Shown here: in pieces, positions 1-6,986 of the stretch
How positions within the stretch are numbered: position 1 is the first letter of the stretch
How the letters are laid out: each line of letters begins with the position of its first letter
DNA from: Armatimonadota bacterium
Lineage (GTDB): Bacteria > Armatimonadota > JAAZEB01
Direction of reading: 5' to 3'
Length of the DNA stretch: 8,899 nucleotides
NCBI GenBank assembly: GCA_012841485.1
Contig: DUUU01000352.1
Location: forward strand, 1 to 8,899
Notes under the pieces: model-generated
Told to the model about the DNA's origin: nothing
The model's input: the letters and a program-made list of their open reading frames with translations, nothing else
Database searches by the model: none
Made by a program: the position numbers and the translations under genes

Positions 1-104
1 CTAGCAAGGAGAGTCGCCTCCATATAGCCGCCGGCGCGCAAGCCCGGCCATCCCTCAGCTCGGCGGCGAGCGCCTGGGTGGATCCGCTCGCGCGCTCAAC
101 AGGG

Positions 105-124
105 CCCGGCCGGACATGGCCGGG
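105..124 (-). terminator. GC-rich stem-loop downstream of minE, possible terminator
   Basis: Perfect 7-bp inverted repeat, CCCGGCC (105-111) and GGCCGGG (118-124), with a 6-nt loop. It lies about 40 nt past the minE stop on the minus strand, where a terminator of the min genes would be expected. No run of T follows the stem, so it is not a classical intrinsic terminator, and GC-rich DNA produces such stems by chance. The rest of 1-166 shows no convincing gene. A minus-strand ATG at 23-21 opens a frame that runs off the window edge, but it has no good ribosome site. Confidence 0.35.
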
Positions 125-166
125 AGAACCGCAGGACGCCGACCAGAACGACCCGCGCGCCCTCGC

Positions 167-430
167 CTAGCGCTTCCCGCGTTTCATCTTGCGGATGGGC
201 ACGGTCGCCACCAGGCTGACGGCCCCTCCCGTATCGGTGATCGTGATCACCGAATTCTGCTCATCAACATCCATGAACTCGGAAAGCACCCGCGTCAGGT
301 TGGCGCGCATGCGTTCCATCGTTTGCGGCGACACACTGGCCCGATCCTGAACCAACACCCGGCGGATGCGCTCGCTGGCAACCTTGCCGGAGGGCTCGGG
401 CCGGCCGAAAAGGCGACTGAGAAAAGGCAT
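167..430 (-). CDS. minE: MinE, cell division topological specificity factor
   Basis: 87-aa protein of typical MinE length. MinE binds membrane-bound MinD, displaces MinC, stimulates the MinD ATPase and so drives the oscillation that keeps division inhibition at the poles. The hydrophobic N-terminus (MPFLSRLF) fits the membrane-binding segment. Residues about 16-30 (KVASERIRRVLVQDR) match the anti-MinCD helix with its ERI/R core. The C-terminal half (about 44-80, with ITITDT and SLVATVPI strands) fits the dimerisation domain. The C-terminus is strongly basic (RKMKRGKR), more so than I recall for E. coli MinE. The ATG has a good ribosome site (AAGGGGGAG on the minus strand, just upstream) and lies 17 bp after the minD stop, so the two are almost certainly cotranscribed and coupled. 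MinE is the least conserved Min protein, but order, length and motifs agree. Confidence 0.93.
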   Translation of the reverse strand: MPFLSRLFGRPEPSGKVASERIRRVLVQDRASVSPQTMERMRANLTRVLSEFMDVDEQNSVITITDTGGAVSLVATVPIRKMKRGKR

Positions 431-447
431 GGTCTCCCCCTTACTAC

Positions 448-1251
448 CTATGCCTTGCCGATACCCAGAAACCGCCAGAGCCGGCCGAGCATGCCGTCGT
501 CCTCCTCCAGCGACATCAGGGGAACATCCTCGCCCATCAACCGGCGAGTGATGTTCTTGTAGGCCCGCGATGCATCAGATTTTGCATCCAGGACGGCCGG
601 CTCGCCACGGTTGGTCGAGACGACGATCGCCTCATCCTCCGGCACCACGCCAAGAATCGGCACCGAGAGGATTTCGCTGATATCGTTGATATCCATCATA
701 TCGCCGCGCTTCACCATATGGATGCGCACGCGATTCACAATCAGGCGAATGTCGCGCAGATCCTCTGCCTCCATCAGGCCGATGATCCGGTCGGCATCCC
801 GCACTGCCGAGACTTCCGGGGTTGTCACCACGACGGCCTTCTGCGCCCCGGCCACGGCGTTCCGGAACCCCTGCTCGATCCCCGCCGGGCAGTCGACCAG
901 CACGAAATCGAACTCGCTGCGCAGGTCCTGACAGATCTTGCGCATCTGCTCCGTGGTCACCGCGTTCTTGTCGCGCGTCTGGGCGGCCGGAAGCAGAAAG
1001 AGGCCGTCATAGCGCTTATCCTTGATCAGCGCCTGCCTCAGCCTGCACGTGCCCTCCGCCACATCCACCAGGTCATAGACGATGCGGTTCTCCAGGCCCA
1101 TCACGACGTCCAGGTTGCGCAGGCCGATGTCGGTATCTACCAAGGCGACCTTCTTGCCTGCCACCGCGGCCAGGCCCACGCCCAGGTTGGCGACGGTGGT
1201 GGTCTTGCCCACGCCGCCCTTACCGGATGTGATCACCACTACTTCACCCAC
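448..1251 (-). CDS. minD: MinD, septum site-determining ParA-type ATPase
   Basis: 267 aa from the GTG chosen here, close to E. coli (270) and B. subtilis (268). MinD binds ATP, dimerises on the membrane, and recruits MinC (inhibitor) and MinE (activator). The deviant Walker A motif SGKGGVGKTTT has the signature lysine K11 and catalytic-loop K16. The switch I segment DTDIGLRNLD is at about 39-48, the Walker B segment is LVDCPAGIE, and TTPEVSAVRDADR matches the family. The C-terminus MLGRLWRFLGIGK is the expected amphipathic membrane-targeting helix. The frame stays open 46 codons further upstream to an ATG at 1389, but that stretch resembles no MinD N-terminus. The GTG has AAGGAG 8 nt upstream and places MinD's first strand at residue 3, so it is preferred. 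It lies between minC and minE, 17 bp ahead of minE and 178 bp after minC. Confidence 0.96.
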   Translation of the reverse strand: MGEVVVITSGKGGVGKTTTVANLGVGLAAVAGKKVALVDTDIGLRNLDVVMGLENRIVYDLVDVAEGTCRLRQALIKDKRYDGLFLLPAAQTRDKNAVTTEQMRKICQDLRSEFDFVLVDCPAGIEQGFRNAVAGAQKAVVVTTPEVSAVRDADRIIGLMEAEDLRDIRLIVNRVRIHMVKRGDMMDINDISEILSVPILGVVPEDEAIVVSTNRGEPAVLDAKSDASRAYKNITRRLMGEDVPLMSLEEDDGMLGRLWRFLGIGKA

Positions 1252-1429
1252 AGGGTATGCTCCTTCTTGGTCTCCAGGGTCCGAATCCCGGAAGGGGTGG
1301 GTATCATGCGCCGAGGTAGCTCCCATTCCACCGGTGGCGCTCGCCCGCCTCTGGTTCAGGATCCTGGTGCTATCAGCCGCCCTTGCCAATCACAAGCCAG
1401 CCCGCCGAACGGAACCCTGAGCTCAACGA
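1252..1429 (-). other. 178-bp minC-minD intergenic region
   Basis: Wide gap between the minC stop and the minD GTG, whereas minD-minE is separated by only 17 bp. The last 138 bp stay open in the minD frame. Their translation (low-complexity Arg/Ala/Ser/Asp) is not recognisable as a MinD domain. A weak -35/-10-like pair, TTGTGA and TAGCAC with 17-bp spacing, occurs on the minus strand around 1362-1390, but it matches the consensus too poorly to call. The gap may hold a second promoter for minD-minE or be leader RNA. Confidence 0.4.
1260..1265 (-). promoter_or_regulatory. Ribosome binding site deciding the minD GTG start
   Basis: AAGGAG on the minus strand, 8 nt before the GTG at 1251-1249. 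It decides between the 267-aa MinD and the 313-aa open frame that begins at 1389. Confidence 0.8.
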
Positions 1430-2188
1430 TCAGTGCTCTTCCCAGCCGGGATAGGGCTCTATCAGCAGCATGCCGTCGCGCACGCTCGCCATCTCGGGGC
1501 GAGGCCGGGCGAGGTCACCATCTGGGGGCCGGCCGATCACATTCGCGATGCGCAGTTGCGTCGGCGCCAGGCAAAGTGCCGAGACGATGGCGTTGGCGGC
1601 GCCGCGCGCGCCGGCATGCGCCAGGCCGCGCAGAGCGCCCATCACCAGGATGTCGCCACTCGCCACGACTTCGGCGCCCGCGTTGACGTCGCCGATGATC
1701 ACCACGCTGCCATCGTACTGGATCCGCTGTCCGCTGCGCAACGTGCGATGGAGGAAGAGCGTGCGCTCTTCAATCTGCTGTTGTCGCTGGCCGCTCTGAT
1801 CCCGCGTACTCTGCAACACCGGGGCAGACACAGGCCTGGCTGGCTCGGGGGCCCCCTCCTCCGTGACGCTCCATTGCTGCAGCACCACGGCGCCCTCGAT
1901 GCCGCCGGGGCGGTTGCGCTCGGGCAAGTTGGAGACCACGCGGCGCACCACCAGGCCATACTCGTCCTGTAGCGTGTGGATGAGCCGGGCAAACTCCTCC
2001 TTGCTCAGCTCCCTCCGGCCGATATCAACAATGGCACCAGCACCCCGAAAGAACTCCGCGGCGCCGCTCAGCTTCTCCCGGAGTTGGCCGAGCACTCCTC
2101 CAAACTCGCCATCCTCATCTAGAAGGATCAGAAAACCATCCCGGATTCCCTTGATGGAAACCGGCTCACGAGTCTTTGTGGCATCCAA
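1430..2188 (-). CDS. minC: MinC, septum site-determining FtsZ inhibitor
   Basis: 252 aa. MinC antagonises FtsZ polymerisation and is brought to the membrane by MinD. The N-terminal FtsZ-inhibiting domain spans about residues 8-88 (SIKGIRDGFLILL at 11-23). A Glu/Gln/Pro-rich linker follows at about 105-142. The C-terminal beta-helix domain starts at RTLRSGQ (148-154) and continues through IGDVNAGAEVVASGDILVMG, the ALRGLAHAGA segment and PTQLRIA. The RSGQ motif is the known MinD-contact region. The tail RDGMLLIEPYPGWEEH is commonly seen in MinC proteins. The start is TTG (2188-2186): an in-frame TAG lies three codons upstream, no earlier start exists, GGGAGGG sits 10 nt upstream, and the nearby ATG at 2184-2182 is out of frame. 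It is the first gene of the minC-minD-minE run. Confidence 0.95.
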   Translation of the reverse strand: MDATKTREPVSIKGIRDGFLILLDEDGEFGGVLGQLREKLSGAAEFFRGAGAIVDIGRRELSKEEFARLIHTLQDEYGLVVRRVVSNLPERNRPGGIEGAVVLQQWSVTEEGAPEPARPVSAPVLQSTRDQSGQRQQQIEERTLFLHRTLRSGQRIQYDGSVVIIGDVNAGAEVVASGDILVMGALRGLAHAGARGAANAIVSALCLAPTQLRIANVIGRPPDGDLARPRPEMASVRDGMLLIEPYPGWEEH

Positions 2189-2327
2189 GTTTGGCTAGCC
2201 CTCCCAACCCAACCTACCGTTGTGAGTATTCCGCGCCCAGCCACAGATTCCTGCGAGCCAGCATAGAGCGATGGAGAAGAGGAAGCGCCTCTACCGCCGC
2301 GAAACCAGTGCCTGAAAGGAGCCCGAC
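2189..2327. promoter_or_regulatory. Divergent intergenic region, minC and lyase-like gene
   Basis: 139 bp between two divergently transcribed genes, so it should contain promoters for both the min operon and the lyase-like gene. The lyase ribosome site AAAGGAG (2315-2321) and the minC site are clear. No convincing -35/-10 pair was found on either strand, which is common in GC-rich bacteria outside the well-studied phyla. An 8-bp palindrome, GGCTAGCC (2193-2200), overlaps the minC leader but is too short to call an operator. Confidence 0.5.
2199..2205 (-). promoter_or_regulatory. Ribosome binding site supporting the minC TTG start
   Basis: GGGAGGG on the minus strand, 10 nt before the TTG codon. 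The in-frame TAG at 2197-2195 lies between this site and the TTG, so translation in this frame cannot begin further upstream. Confidence 0.7.
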
Positions 2328-5300
2328 ATGCCTCCTCGCACTCTCATTCCGGCGGCCTGCCTGGCCCTGGCTCTCCTCGCAAGCTCGGCCCCCGCAGTCC
2401 GCGCCGAGATCACGCTTCTCGATGGTCCCATCGCCATCTTCCCCGGGCAGAGCTTCCGCGTTGCCCTGGAGCAGCCGGCCGGATCCGGCGATCTGGATGC
2501 GGTCGTCCCGCCCACCCTGGAACTGTTCGACCGCTGGCCGAAAGATTCGATTCAGCGTTTCTACTTTCGGGCCATCGCACCAGGCGACGCCGCGATCCGC
2601 TTCCACGGGCGGGCCGGCGAGTTGACCCTGACGCTGAAGGTGACTCCCTGGAGTGACGTGCTGCAACCCCGCCAGTGGAACAAGACCGATTTCCCGCGCA
2701 TCTGGCCGATGGCCGAACCCGGCTTGCGCGAGCTCAAGAGCCGCCGGACCCTCCACTCGGCGGCGGAGATCGCGGCGCTCAAGGCAGGCGGAAAACCGGG
2801 CCCGATCGCGCGGCGGTGGCATGCCCTCTCGGATGAGGAGATCTGGAACATCATCCCGGGCGCGTGCGTGCCGCGCACCTGTCTGATGGTGCTCAGCCCT
2901 TACGAGGACGCGCGTGGCAAAGGCTGCCCGGTGTGCGGCCCGAAGATCTATGAAGGCCGAAACGCCTTCTACCCCTGGCGCTTCGATCCCGAGGGCCATC
3001 CCTGGAAGGTGGGCTGCCCCTCCTGCAACACCTGGTTTCCCTCGAACGACTTTGCCAGGGGCGATATGCACTCGGGCGACTTCCCAGATGATGGCTACGG
3101 CTGCGAGCCGGTGCAGCCGGTCCTCTCCCCCAACGGCAAGCCGTGGCGCTGGCCTTTCATCGCCTACTACCATCAGTGGACAGCCTACATGAACCACTTC
3201 TCCCAGGGGATTCCCCAGTGCGCCGAAGCGAGCATCATCACCGGCGACCGCACCTATGCGCGCAAAGCCGCCATCGCCCTCTTCCGCATCTCCGAGAGCC
3301 TCCTCGACCTCGCCGTCAACATGAACCACCGCAAGGTGCCCGTGCGCAACGGCGTCTACCAGCCCCCCATCGGCGCGCCGGACGCGAAGGCGATGGCCCG
3401 GGTGGCCGGATCCTTCCTCTACATCCAGCCAAACTGGGACACCCCGCGCCTGGAATCGTACGCCCGCGCCTGGGACCTGATCTTCGATCAGCTCGAAGGC
3501 GACGAGGCGCTCCTCCAGTTCTGCCGGGCGCACCATCACCCGGAGATCCAGACGCTGGAAGACTTCCGGTGGTTCATCGAGAGCGGCATCCTCCGCGTTG
3601 CGGCCCAGGCATGCCTGGACAACGCCGTCTCTCGGAACTACCCAATGCAGGAGGCCACGGTGGCCACGCTTGCCCTGGCACTGGGCACGCCCCGGGCTCG
3701 CGAACTGGCGGATTGGGTGGTCAACGGTCCGGGCGGCATCCGCTTCGGATTGAGCAACGAGTTCTTCAAGGATGGCTCCGGGCACGAATCGGAGAGTTAC
3801 AACGGCATTCAGATCCGCGATATGGAGCGCCTCTTCCTGACGCTGGAGCGGCTCTACGCCCTGGACCCGGAGCGCTACCGCCCGCCACGCTTCCCCTCGC
3901 TCCTGAAAGACCCGAAGTACCCGCTTCTCTTCGATTTCCCCCTGGCAAACAGCTTGATCGGGCGCACCTACCCCAGTACCGGCGATACCGGTGCTCCGCG
4001 GACCGATCCTCTCCCGCCCTCGCAAGGCTATCCGCTGTCGCAGGCGCAATTCGTGGAGGTCTACCGGCGTACGCGCGATCCCCGGTTTGCGCAGGCGCTC
4101 TATGGGCCGGCGGGTGAGATTCCCAGCGCGCTCCCTGAGCCGGAGCTACGCGCCGAGGTGGAACGGATTGGCAAGGAACGCGGCTGGCAGGTGCAAACGA
4201 AGAGCAACTTCCTGGACGGCTACGGGCACGCCATCCTCCGCTCGGGCACGGGCGACCGGCAGCGCGCCCTCTGGCTGCGCTACGGGCGCGCGCTCAAGCA
4301 CCTCCACTACGACATGCTCACCTTCGGCCTCTCTGCCCTGCAGCGCAACCTGCTCCCGGAGCTAGGCTATCCCCAGGGGTGGACCTACGCCAGCGTGTGG
4401 GAGTTCAGCTGGGGCACTCATTATGGCACCCACATCACGGGCGTGGCCACCAACGCCTTCCCGCGCGGTCAGCTGACGCTCTTCGCCGATTCGCCTCCGG
4501 CGCAGGTCGCGGTTGCCGAGGCATCCACCGGGCCTGGGAAAGACGACGCCTGGCGCCAGCGCACCCTGGTCCTCGTCGATCTTCCGGGAGAGAACTGCTA
4601 CGCGGTCACTCTCGAGCGCGTCCGCGGCGGCCAGGAGCATCTCCACTCATTCCACGGGCCGGATGGTGAAGCCACTCTCTTCGGACTGTCGCCCAAGCCG
4701 CAGGGTGGCGGCACGGTGCTCGGCACTGATATCGCGTATGGCGATGTGTCCAAGGCGGAGCATGACCGCGAGCTGGCCATCCTCGCCTACCTGCCCAACC
4801 CCTCGCGCGACCGTCCCGCCGCGCCCTGGGGCATGGATGTGGCCCTGCGCAATCAGAAAGACGTGCGCGTGCGCATGACCATGCTTCACCCCGCCGACGC
4901 CGAAGTGGCGCTCGCCGAAGGCCGTCCCCCAGGAGGCGGGAGCAACGCCTATCGAATGCCGTTCGCTATCTCGAAGCGGATGGGCGACGTCCCGCTGAGG
5001 AGCCAGTTCTTGATGCTCCTCGAGCCGTACGAGGGAGCGCGCGCCGTGGAACGCGTTGAGCCGGTGGCGGTCACTCCCCTGGGGGGCGCTCCCGCCGCAG
5101 GTGGATTCGCCCCGCTCGGAGTGCGTGTTACGACCGCCGAGTTCGTGGATACCCTCGTTCTCCAGCCGGACGCGTCCGCCGCGTGCCGGACCGAGGACGG
5201 CCTTGTCTGCCGCGCCGAGGTTGGCTTCTGGCGCGAGCGCCGGAACGGGTCCGGGCAGGCGCCCGCTGCCGCGGTCCTCGCCGGGGGAGGCCAGCTGGCA

Positions 5301-5837
5301 AAGGGAGGAGCGCGCCTGGAAGTGGCGCACCCACTCTATACCGGTCGGATCACGCGCTGTGACTGGGCCAAGCGCACGGTGATCGTCAGTCCCGCGCCGC
5401 CCACCAGAATGCGCCTGGAAAGCCGCCACCTGCAGATCCGCAACGATAGCGGCAGCCACGCCTCCTACGTCATCGAGGCGGCACGCCCGGTGGAGGGCGG
5501 CTGCGCGCTCACCCTCGCGCTCGATCCCCGCGTGGGCGAGGGCGTGGTCAAGTCATATGCCGCGGGCACCCTGGAAAGCCAACTCGGCCTGCGCCTCGCT
5601 CCCTGGGGCTACTACGCGGGGAAGACACTCGCCAATGAAGATGGCTCCGCGCACTACCGCCTACGCGATGTAGAGAGAGGCAAGCGGCTCGTGCTGGCGG
5701 AGGAGGTGCCCGCCGAGCAGCTGAAGCGCGAGTTCACCGACCGCGATGGCGACGGGCTGACACGCTACCTGATCTACGATTTCGGCCCCGGCGACGAGGT
5801 GATCGTGCGCTCCTGGGCCACGCTGGCGAGTCCGTAG
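2328..5837 (+). CDS. Secreted heparinase II/III-like polysaccharide lyase, very large
   Basis: 1169-aa exported protein. A signal peptide is clear at residues 1-26 (hydrophobic core LIPAACLALALLA, likely cleavage AVRA|E). After a beta-rich start (about 27-110) comes a helical region typical of lyases with an (alpha/alpha) toroid. Within it, CPVC (C200, C203) and CPSC (C230, C233) form a Cys4 zinc-ribbon-like pair. Candidate catalytic positions, by analogy with heparinase II/alginate-lyase folds, are N437 in NYPMQE, H486 and Y491 in GHESESYN, and H658/H660 in KHLHYDMLTFGLSA. That last segment resembles the heparinase II/III-like domain motif H-x-H-x-D. Residues about 700-1169 look like beta-sandwich, ending with DRDGDG (1138-1143), a calcium-loop-like motif. 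Typical family members are about 600-800 aa, so this one carries a long C-terminal extension. Expected reaction: beta-elimination of a uronic-acid polysaccharide; the substrate cannot be read from the sequence. AAAGGAG lies 6 nt before the ATG. Confidence 0.75.
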   Translation: MPPRTLIPAACLALALLASSAPAVRAEITLLDGPIAIFPGQSFRVALEQPAGSGDLDAVVPPTLELFDRWPKDSIQRFYFRAIAPGDAAIRFHGRAGELTLTLKVTPWSDVLQPRQWNKTDFPRIWPMAEPGLRELKSRRTLHSAAEIAALKAGGKPGPIARRWHALSDEEIWNIIPGACVPRTCLMVLSPYEDARGKGCPVCGPKIYEGRNAFYPWRFDPEGHPWKVGCPSCNTWFPSNDFARGDMHSGDFPDDGYGCEPVQPVLSPNGKPWRWPFIAYYHQWTAYMNHFSQGIPQCAEASIITGDRTYARKAAIALFRISESLLDLAVNMNHRKVPVRNGVYQPPIGAPDAKAMARVAGSFLYIQPNWDTPRLESYARAWDLIFDQLEGDEALLQFCRAHHHPEIQTLEDFRWFIESGILRVAAQACLDNAVSRNYPMQEATVATLALALGTPRARELADWVVNGPGGIRFGLSNEFFKDGSGHESESYNGIQIRDMERLFLTLERLYALDPERYRPPRFPSLLKDPKYPLLFDFPLANSLIGRTYPSTGDTGAPRTDPLPPSQGYPLSQAQFVEVYRRTRDPRFAQALYGPAGEIPSALPEPELRAEVERIGKERGWQVQTKSNFLDGYGHAILRSGTGDRQRALWLRYGRALKHLHYDMLTFGLSALQRNLLPELGYPQGWTYASVWEFSWGTHYGTHITGVATNAFPRGQLTLFADSPPAQVAVAEASTGPGKDDAWRQRTLVLVDLPGENCYAVTLERVRGGQEHLHSFHGPDGEATLFGLSPKPQGGGTVLGTDIAYGDVSKAEHDRELAILAYLPNPSRDRPAAPWGMDVALRNQKDVRVRMTMLHPADAEVALAEGRPPGGGSNAYRMPFAISKRMGDVPLRSQFLMLLEPYEGARAVERVEPVAVTPLGGAPAAGGFAPLGVRVTTAEFVDTLVLQPDASAACRTEDGLVCRAEVGFWRERRNGSGQAPAAAVLAGGGQLAKGGARLEVAHPLYTGRITRCDWAKRTVIVSPAPPTRMRLESRHLQIRNDSGSHASYVIEAARPVEGGCALTLALDPRVGEGVVKSYAAGTLESQLGLRLAPWGYYAGKTLANEDGSAHYRLRDVERGKRLVLAEEVPAEQLKREFTDRDGDGLTRYLIYDFGPGDEVIVRSWATLASP

Positions 5838-5852
5838 AGAGTCCCTTGCGCT

Positions 5853-5884
5853 GGCCGCCCGCGACGAGAGCCTGCAGGGCGGCC
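5853..5884 (+). terminator. GC-rich hairpin after the lyase-like gene
   Basis: Perfect 8-bp arms GGCCGCCC (5853-5860) and GGGCGGCC (5877-5884) with a 16-nt loop, starting 16 nt after the lyase stop codon. The position suits a terminator or an mRNA-stabilising 3' structure between the lyase and the phosphoesterase. There is no T-run after it and the loop is large, so intrinsic termination is uncertain. Confidence 0.35.
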
Positions 5885-5941
5885 GGCGCGCCCGGGGACC
5901 GGCCGTTCTGGATCTGAACGGGTTCGTTTCGGGAGAGAGTG

Positions 5942-6811
5942 ATGCGCGAGAGTGGCCTGGGCGCGCCCCAGGGGCGCGCGGTGACGCGATTTGGCGTGAC
6001 GGCGGATGCCCATCTGATCGGGCGGGCCGGGTCGCAAAACCGCGCATACGTGGAGCGCTTCACCGAGGCGATGCGCGCCTGGCGCCCCGATTTCGTGATC
6101 GACCTGGGCGACTTCCTCTACCATTGCGGCGAGCCCAAGGAGGAGCACATCCAGGCGCTGCGCCGCCACTGGACCCTCTACCGCTCGGCCGGGTGCCCCG
6201 CCTACGCCGTCCTCGGAAACCACGATGCCGATTGGCTCCGGCAATGCCCGGACGCGGGGCCAGGACCCTTGTGGCCGGCGCATCGTGAGGCGACCGGAAT
6301 GCCCGGTCGTTTCTACTCCTTCGATGCCGGCGGGCTCCACGTCATCGTGCTGGATGGAAACACCCCGCGCCCGCCTTCGGCAGGCGCCTCTCCCGACGGT
6401 CATCAGGGCGCGTTCTGGCTGGACGAGCTTCAGATGGAGTGGCTGGCCAGCGACCTGCGCGCGCATCGCGGCCGGCCCAAGATCCTTTTCTGCCACCAGG
6501 AGCTGCATTACACCCCGCCCGAGGGCTCCGGGGAAGGCGGCCAGGTGCCCTTCCCGCAGATCGGCTGCGCCTCTTCCCACGTGGATAACGGCTGGGAGGC
6601 GCGGCGCCTCCTCGCCGCCGATGGCGAGGTGATCGCCTGTTTTGCGGGGCACAAGCATCATCCCCGCTGGGTGGTGTATGGGGGCGTTCACTACATCACC
6701 CTGGCCGCCACCCATCGGGCGGGCAGCTATTCCCAAGTGACGCTTTCGGACTCGCTGCGCATCGAAGGCTTTGGCGAACAGCCATCGTGCGACCTTCCCC
6801 TCCCCGCGTGA
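5942..6811 (+). CDS. Calcineurin-like metallophosphoesterase
   Basis: 289 aa from the ATG. An adjacent GTG at 5939 would add one residue, but GGGAG at 5931-5935 is better spaced for the ATG. All signature blocks of the calcineurin-like phosphoesterase superfamily are present in order: D22-x-H24 (TADAH), G56-D57 (DLGDF), GNHD (92-95), H185 (FCHQE) and GHKHH (236-240). These would bind two metal ions and hydrolyse phosphomono- or phosphodiesters. Overall architecture resembles CpdA/GpdQ-type class III cyclic-nucleotide or glycerophosphodiester phosphodiesterases, but the substrate cannot be assigned. No signal peptide or membrane segment is seen, so it is probably cytoplasmic, unlike the exported protein encoded 104 bp upstream on the same strand. 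A shared transcript with the lyase-like gene is possible but interrupted by a hairpin. Confidence 0.88.
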   Translation: MRESGLGAPQGRAVTRFGVTADAHLIGRAGSQNRAYVERFTEAMRAWRPDFVIDLGDFLYHCGEPKEEHIQALRRHWTLYRSAGCPAYAVLGNHDADWLRQCPDAGPGPLWPAHREATGMPGRFYSFDAGGLHVIVLDGNTPRPPSAGASPDGHQGAFWLDELQMEWLASDLRAHRGRPKILFCHQELHYTPPEGSGEGGQVPFPQIGCASSHVDNGWEARRLLAADGEVIACFAGHKHHPRWVVYGGVHYITLAATHRAGSYSQVTLSDSLRIEGFGEQPSCDLPLPA

Positions 6812-6850
6812 TCGCTCGCCCCCGCGAACGGGTATGACGCCTCTAGTCCA

Positions 6851-6870
6851 CATTATTCATCAGAATAATG
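6851..6870. promoter_or_regulatory. AT-rich 20-bp perfect palindrome, candidate operator (copy 1)
   Basis: 8-bp arms CATTATTC (6851-6858) and GAATAATG (6863-6870) around the 4-nt centre ATCA. It contains the 14-bp core TATTCATCAGAATA (6854-6867), found again in reverse orientation at 6991-7004. It stands out as AT-rich in very GC-rich DNA and lies 40 bp after the phosphoesterase stop. Likely a repressor site in the polX leader region; a transcript hairpin is the alternative. Confidence 0.6.
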
Positions 6871-6884
6871 AAAAGAAGCCTTTC

Positions 6885-6898
6885 TGCCAGGCGTGGCA
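6885..6898 (+). other. Short GC-rich stem-loop in the polX leader
   Basis: Arms TGCCA (6885-6889) and TGGCA (6894-6898) with loop GGCG. It shares the octamer CCAGGCGT (6887-6894) with the larger stem-loop at 6930-6953. Small on its own; reported because the motif recurs. Confidence 0.4.
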
Positions 6899-6929
6899 CG
6901 GGTTCGCGGGCACTGCCCCGAAAACACTC

Positions 6930-6953
6930 TGCCGCCAGGCGTTTGTGGCGGCA
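6930..6953 (+). other. GC-rich 8-bp-stem hairpin in the polX leader
   Basis: Perfect arms TGCCGCCA (6930-6937) and TGGCGGCA (6946-6953) with loop GGCGTTTG. The octamer CCAGGCGT recurs here at 6935-6942, and CCAGGC appears a third time at 6965-6970. No T-run follows, so it is not an obvious terminator. It could be part of a structured 5' leader or small RNA between the two AT-rich palindromes. I recognise no known riboswitch here. Confidence 0.45.
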
Positions 6954-6986
6954 ACGGCGTGCTACCAGGCAAGAGTCTTCTCTTGT

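Noticed and set aside
1..23. Possible gene start on the minus strand (ATG at 23-21) running off the left edge
   Set aside because: Only seven codons are visible and there is no convincing ribosome site. A rodA/ftsW-type gene sometimes follows min genes, but nothing here can confirm it.
718..1686. 322-aa plus-strand open frame across minD and minC
   Set aside because: It crosses two certain minus-strand genes and their intergenic gap. The product is Arg/His/Pro-rich with no domain.
2343..2360. Lipobox-like LIPAAC in the lyase signal peptide
   Set aside because: The cysteine at residue 11 would leave too short a hydrophobic region before it. A signal peptidase I site after residue 26 fits better.
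2214..4049. 611-aa open frame on the minus strand opposite the lyase-like gene
   Set aside because: It lies fully antisense to a gene with a signal peptide and recognisable motifs. Its translation is Arg/Gly/Ala/Val-rich without a domain, and GC-rich codon usage commonly leaves the antisense frame open.
5774..6853. 359-aa minus-strand open frame opposite the phosphoesterase
   Set aside because: The plus strand carries all five metallophosphoesterase motifs in order. The antisense product is a compositional shadow.
6887..6970. Cobalamin or other known riboswitch in the polX leader
   Set aside because: GGCACTGCC faintly recalls cobalamin-box sequence, but the remaining conserved elements are missing and the downstream gene is a repair polymerase.
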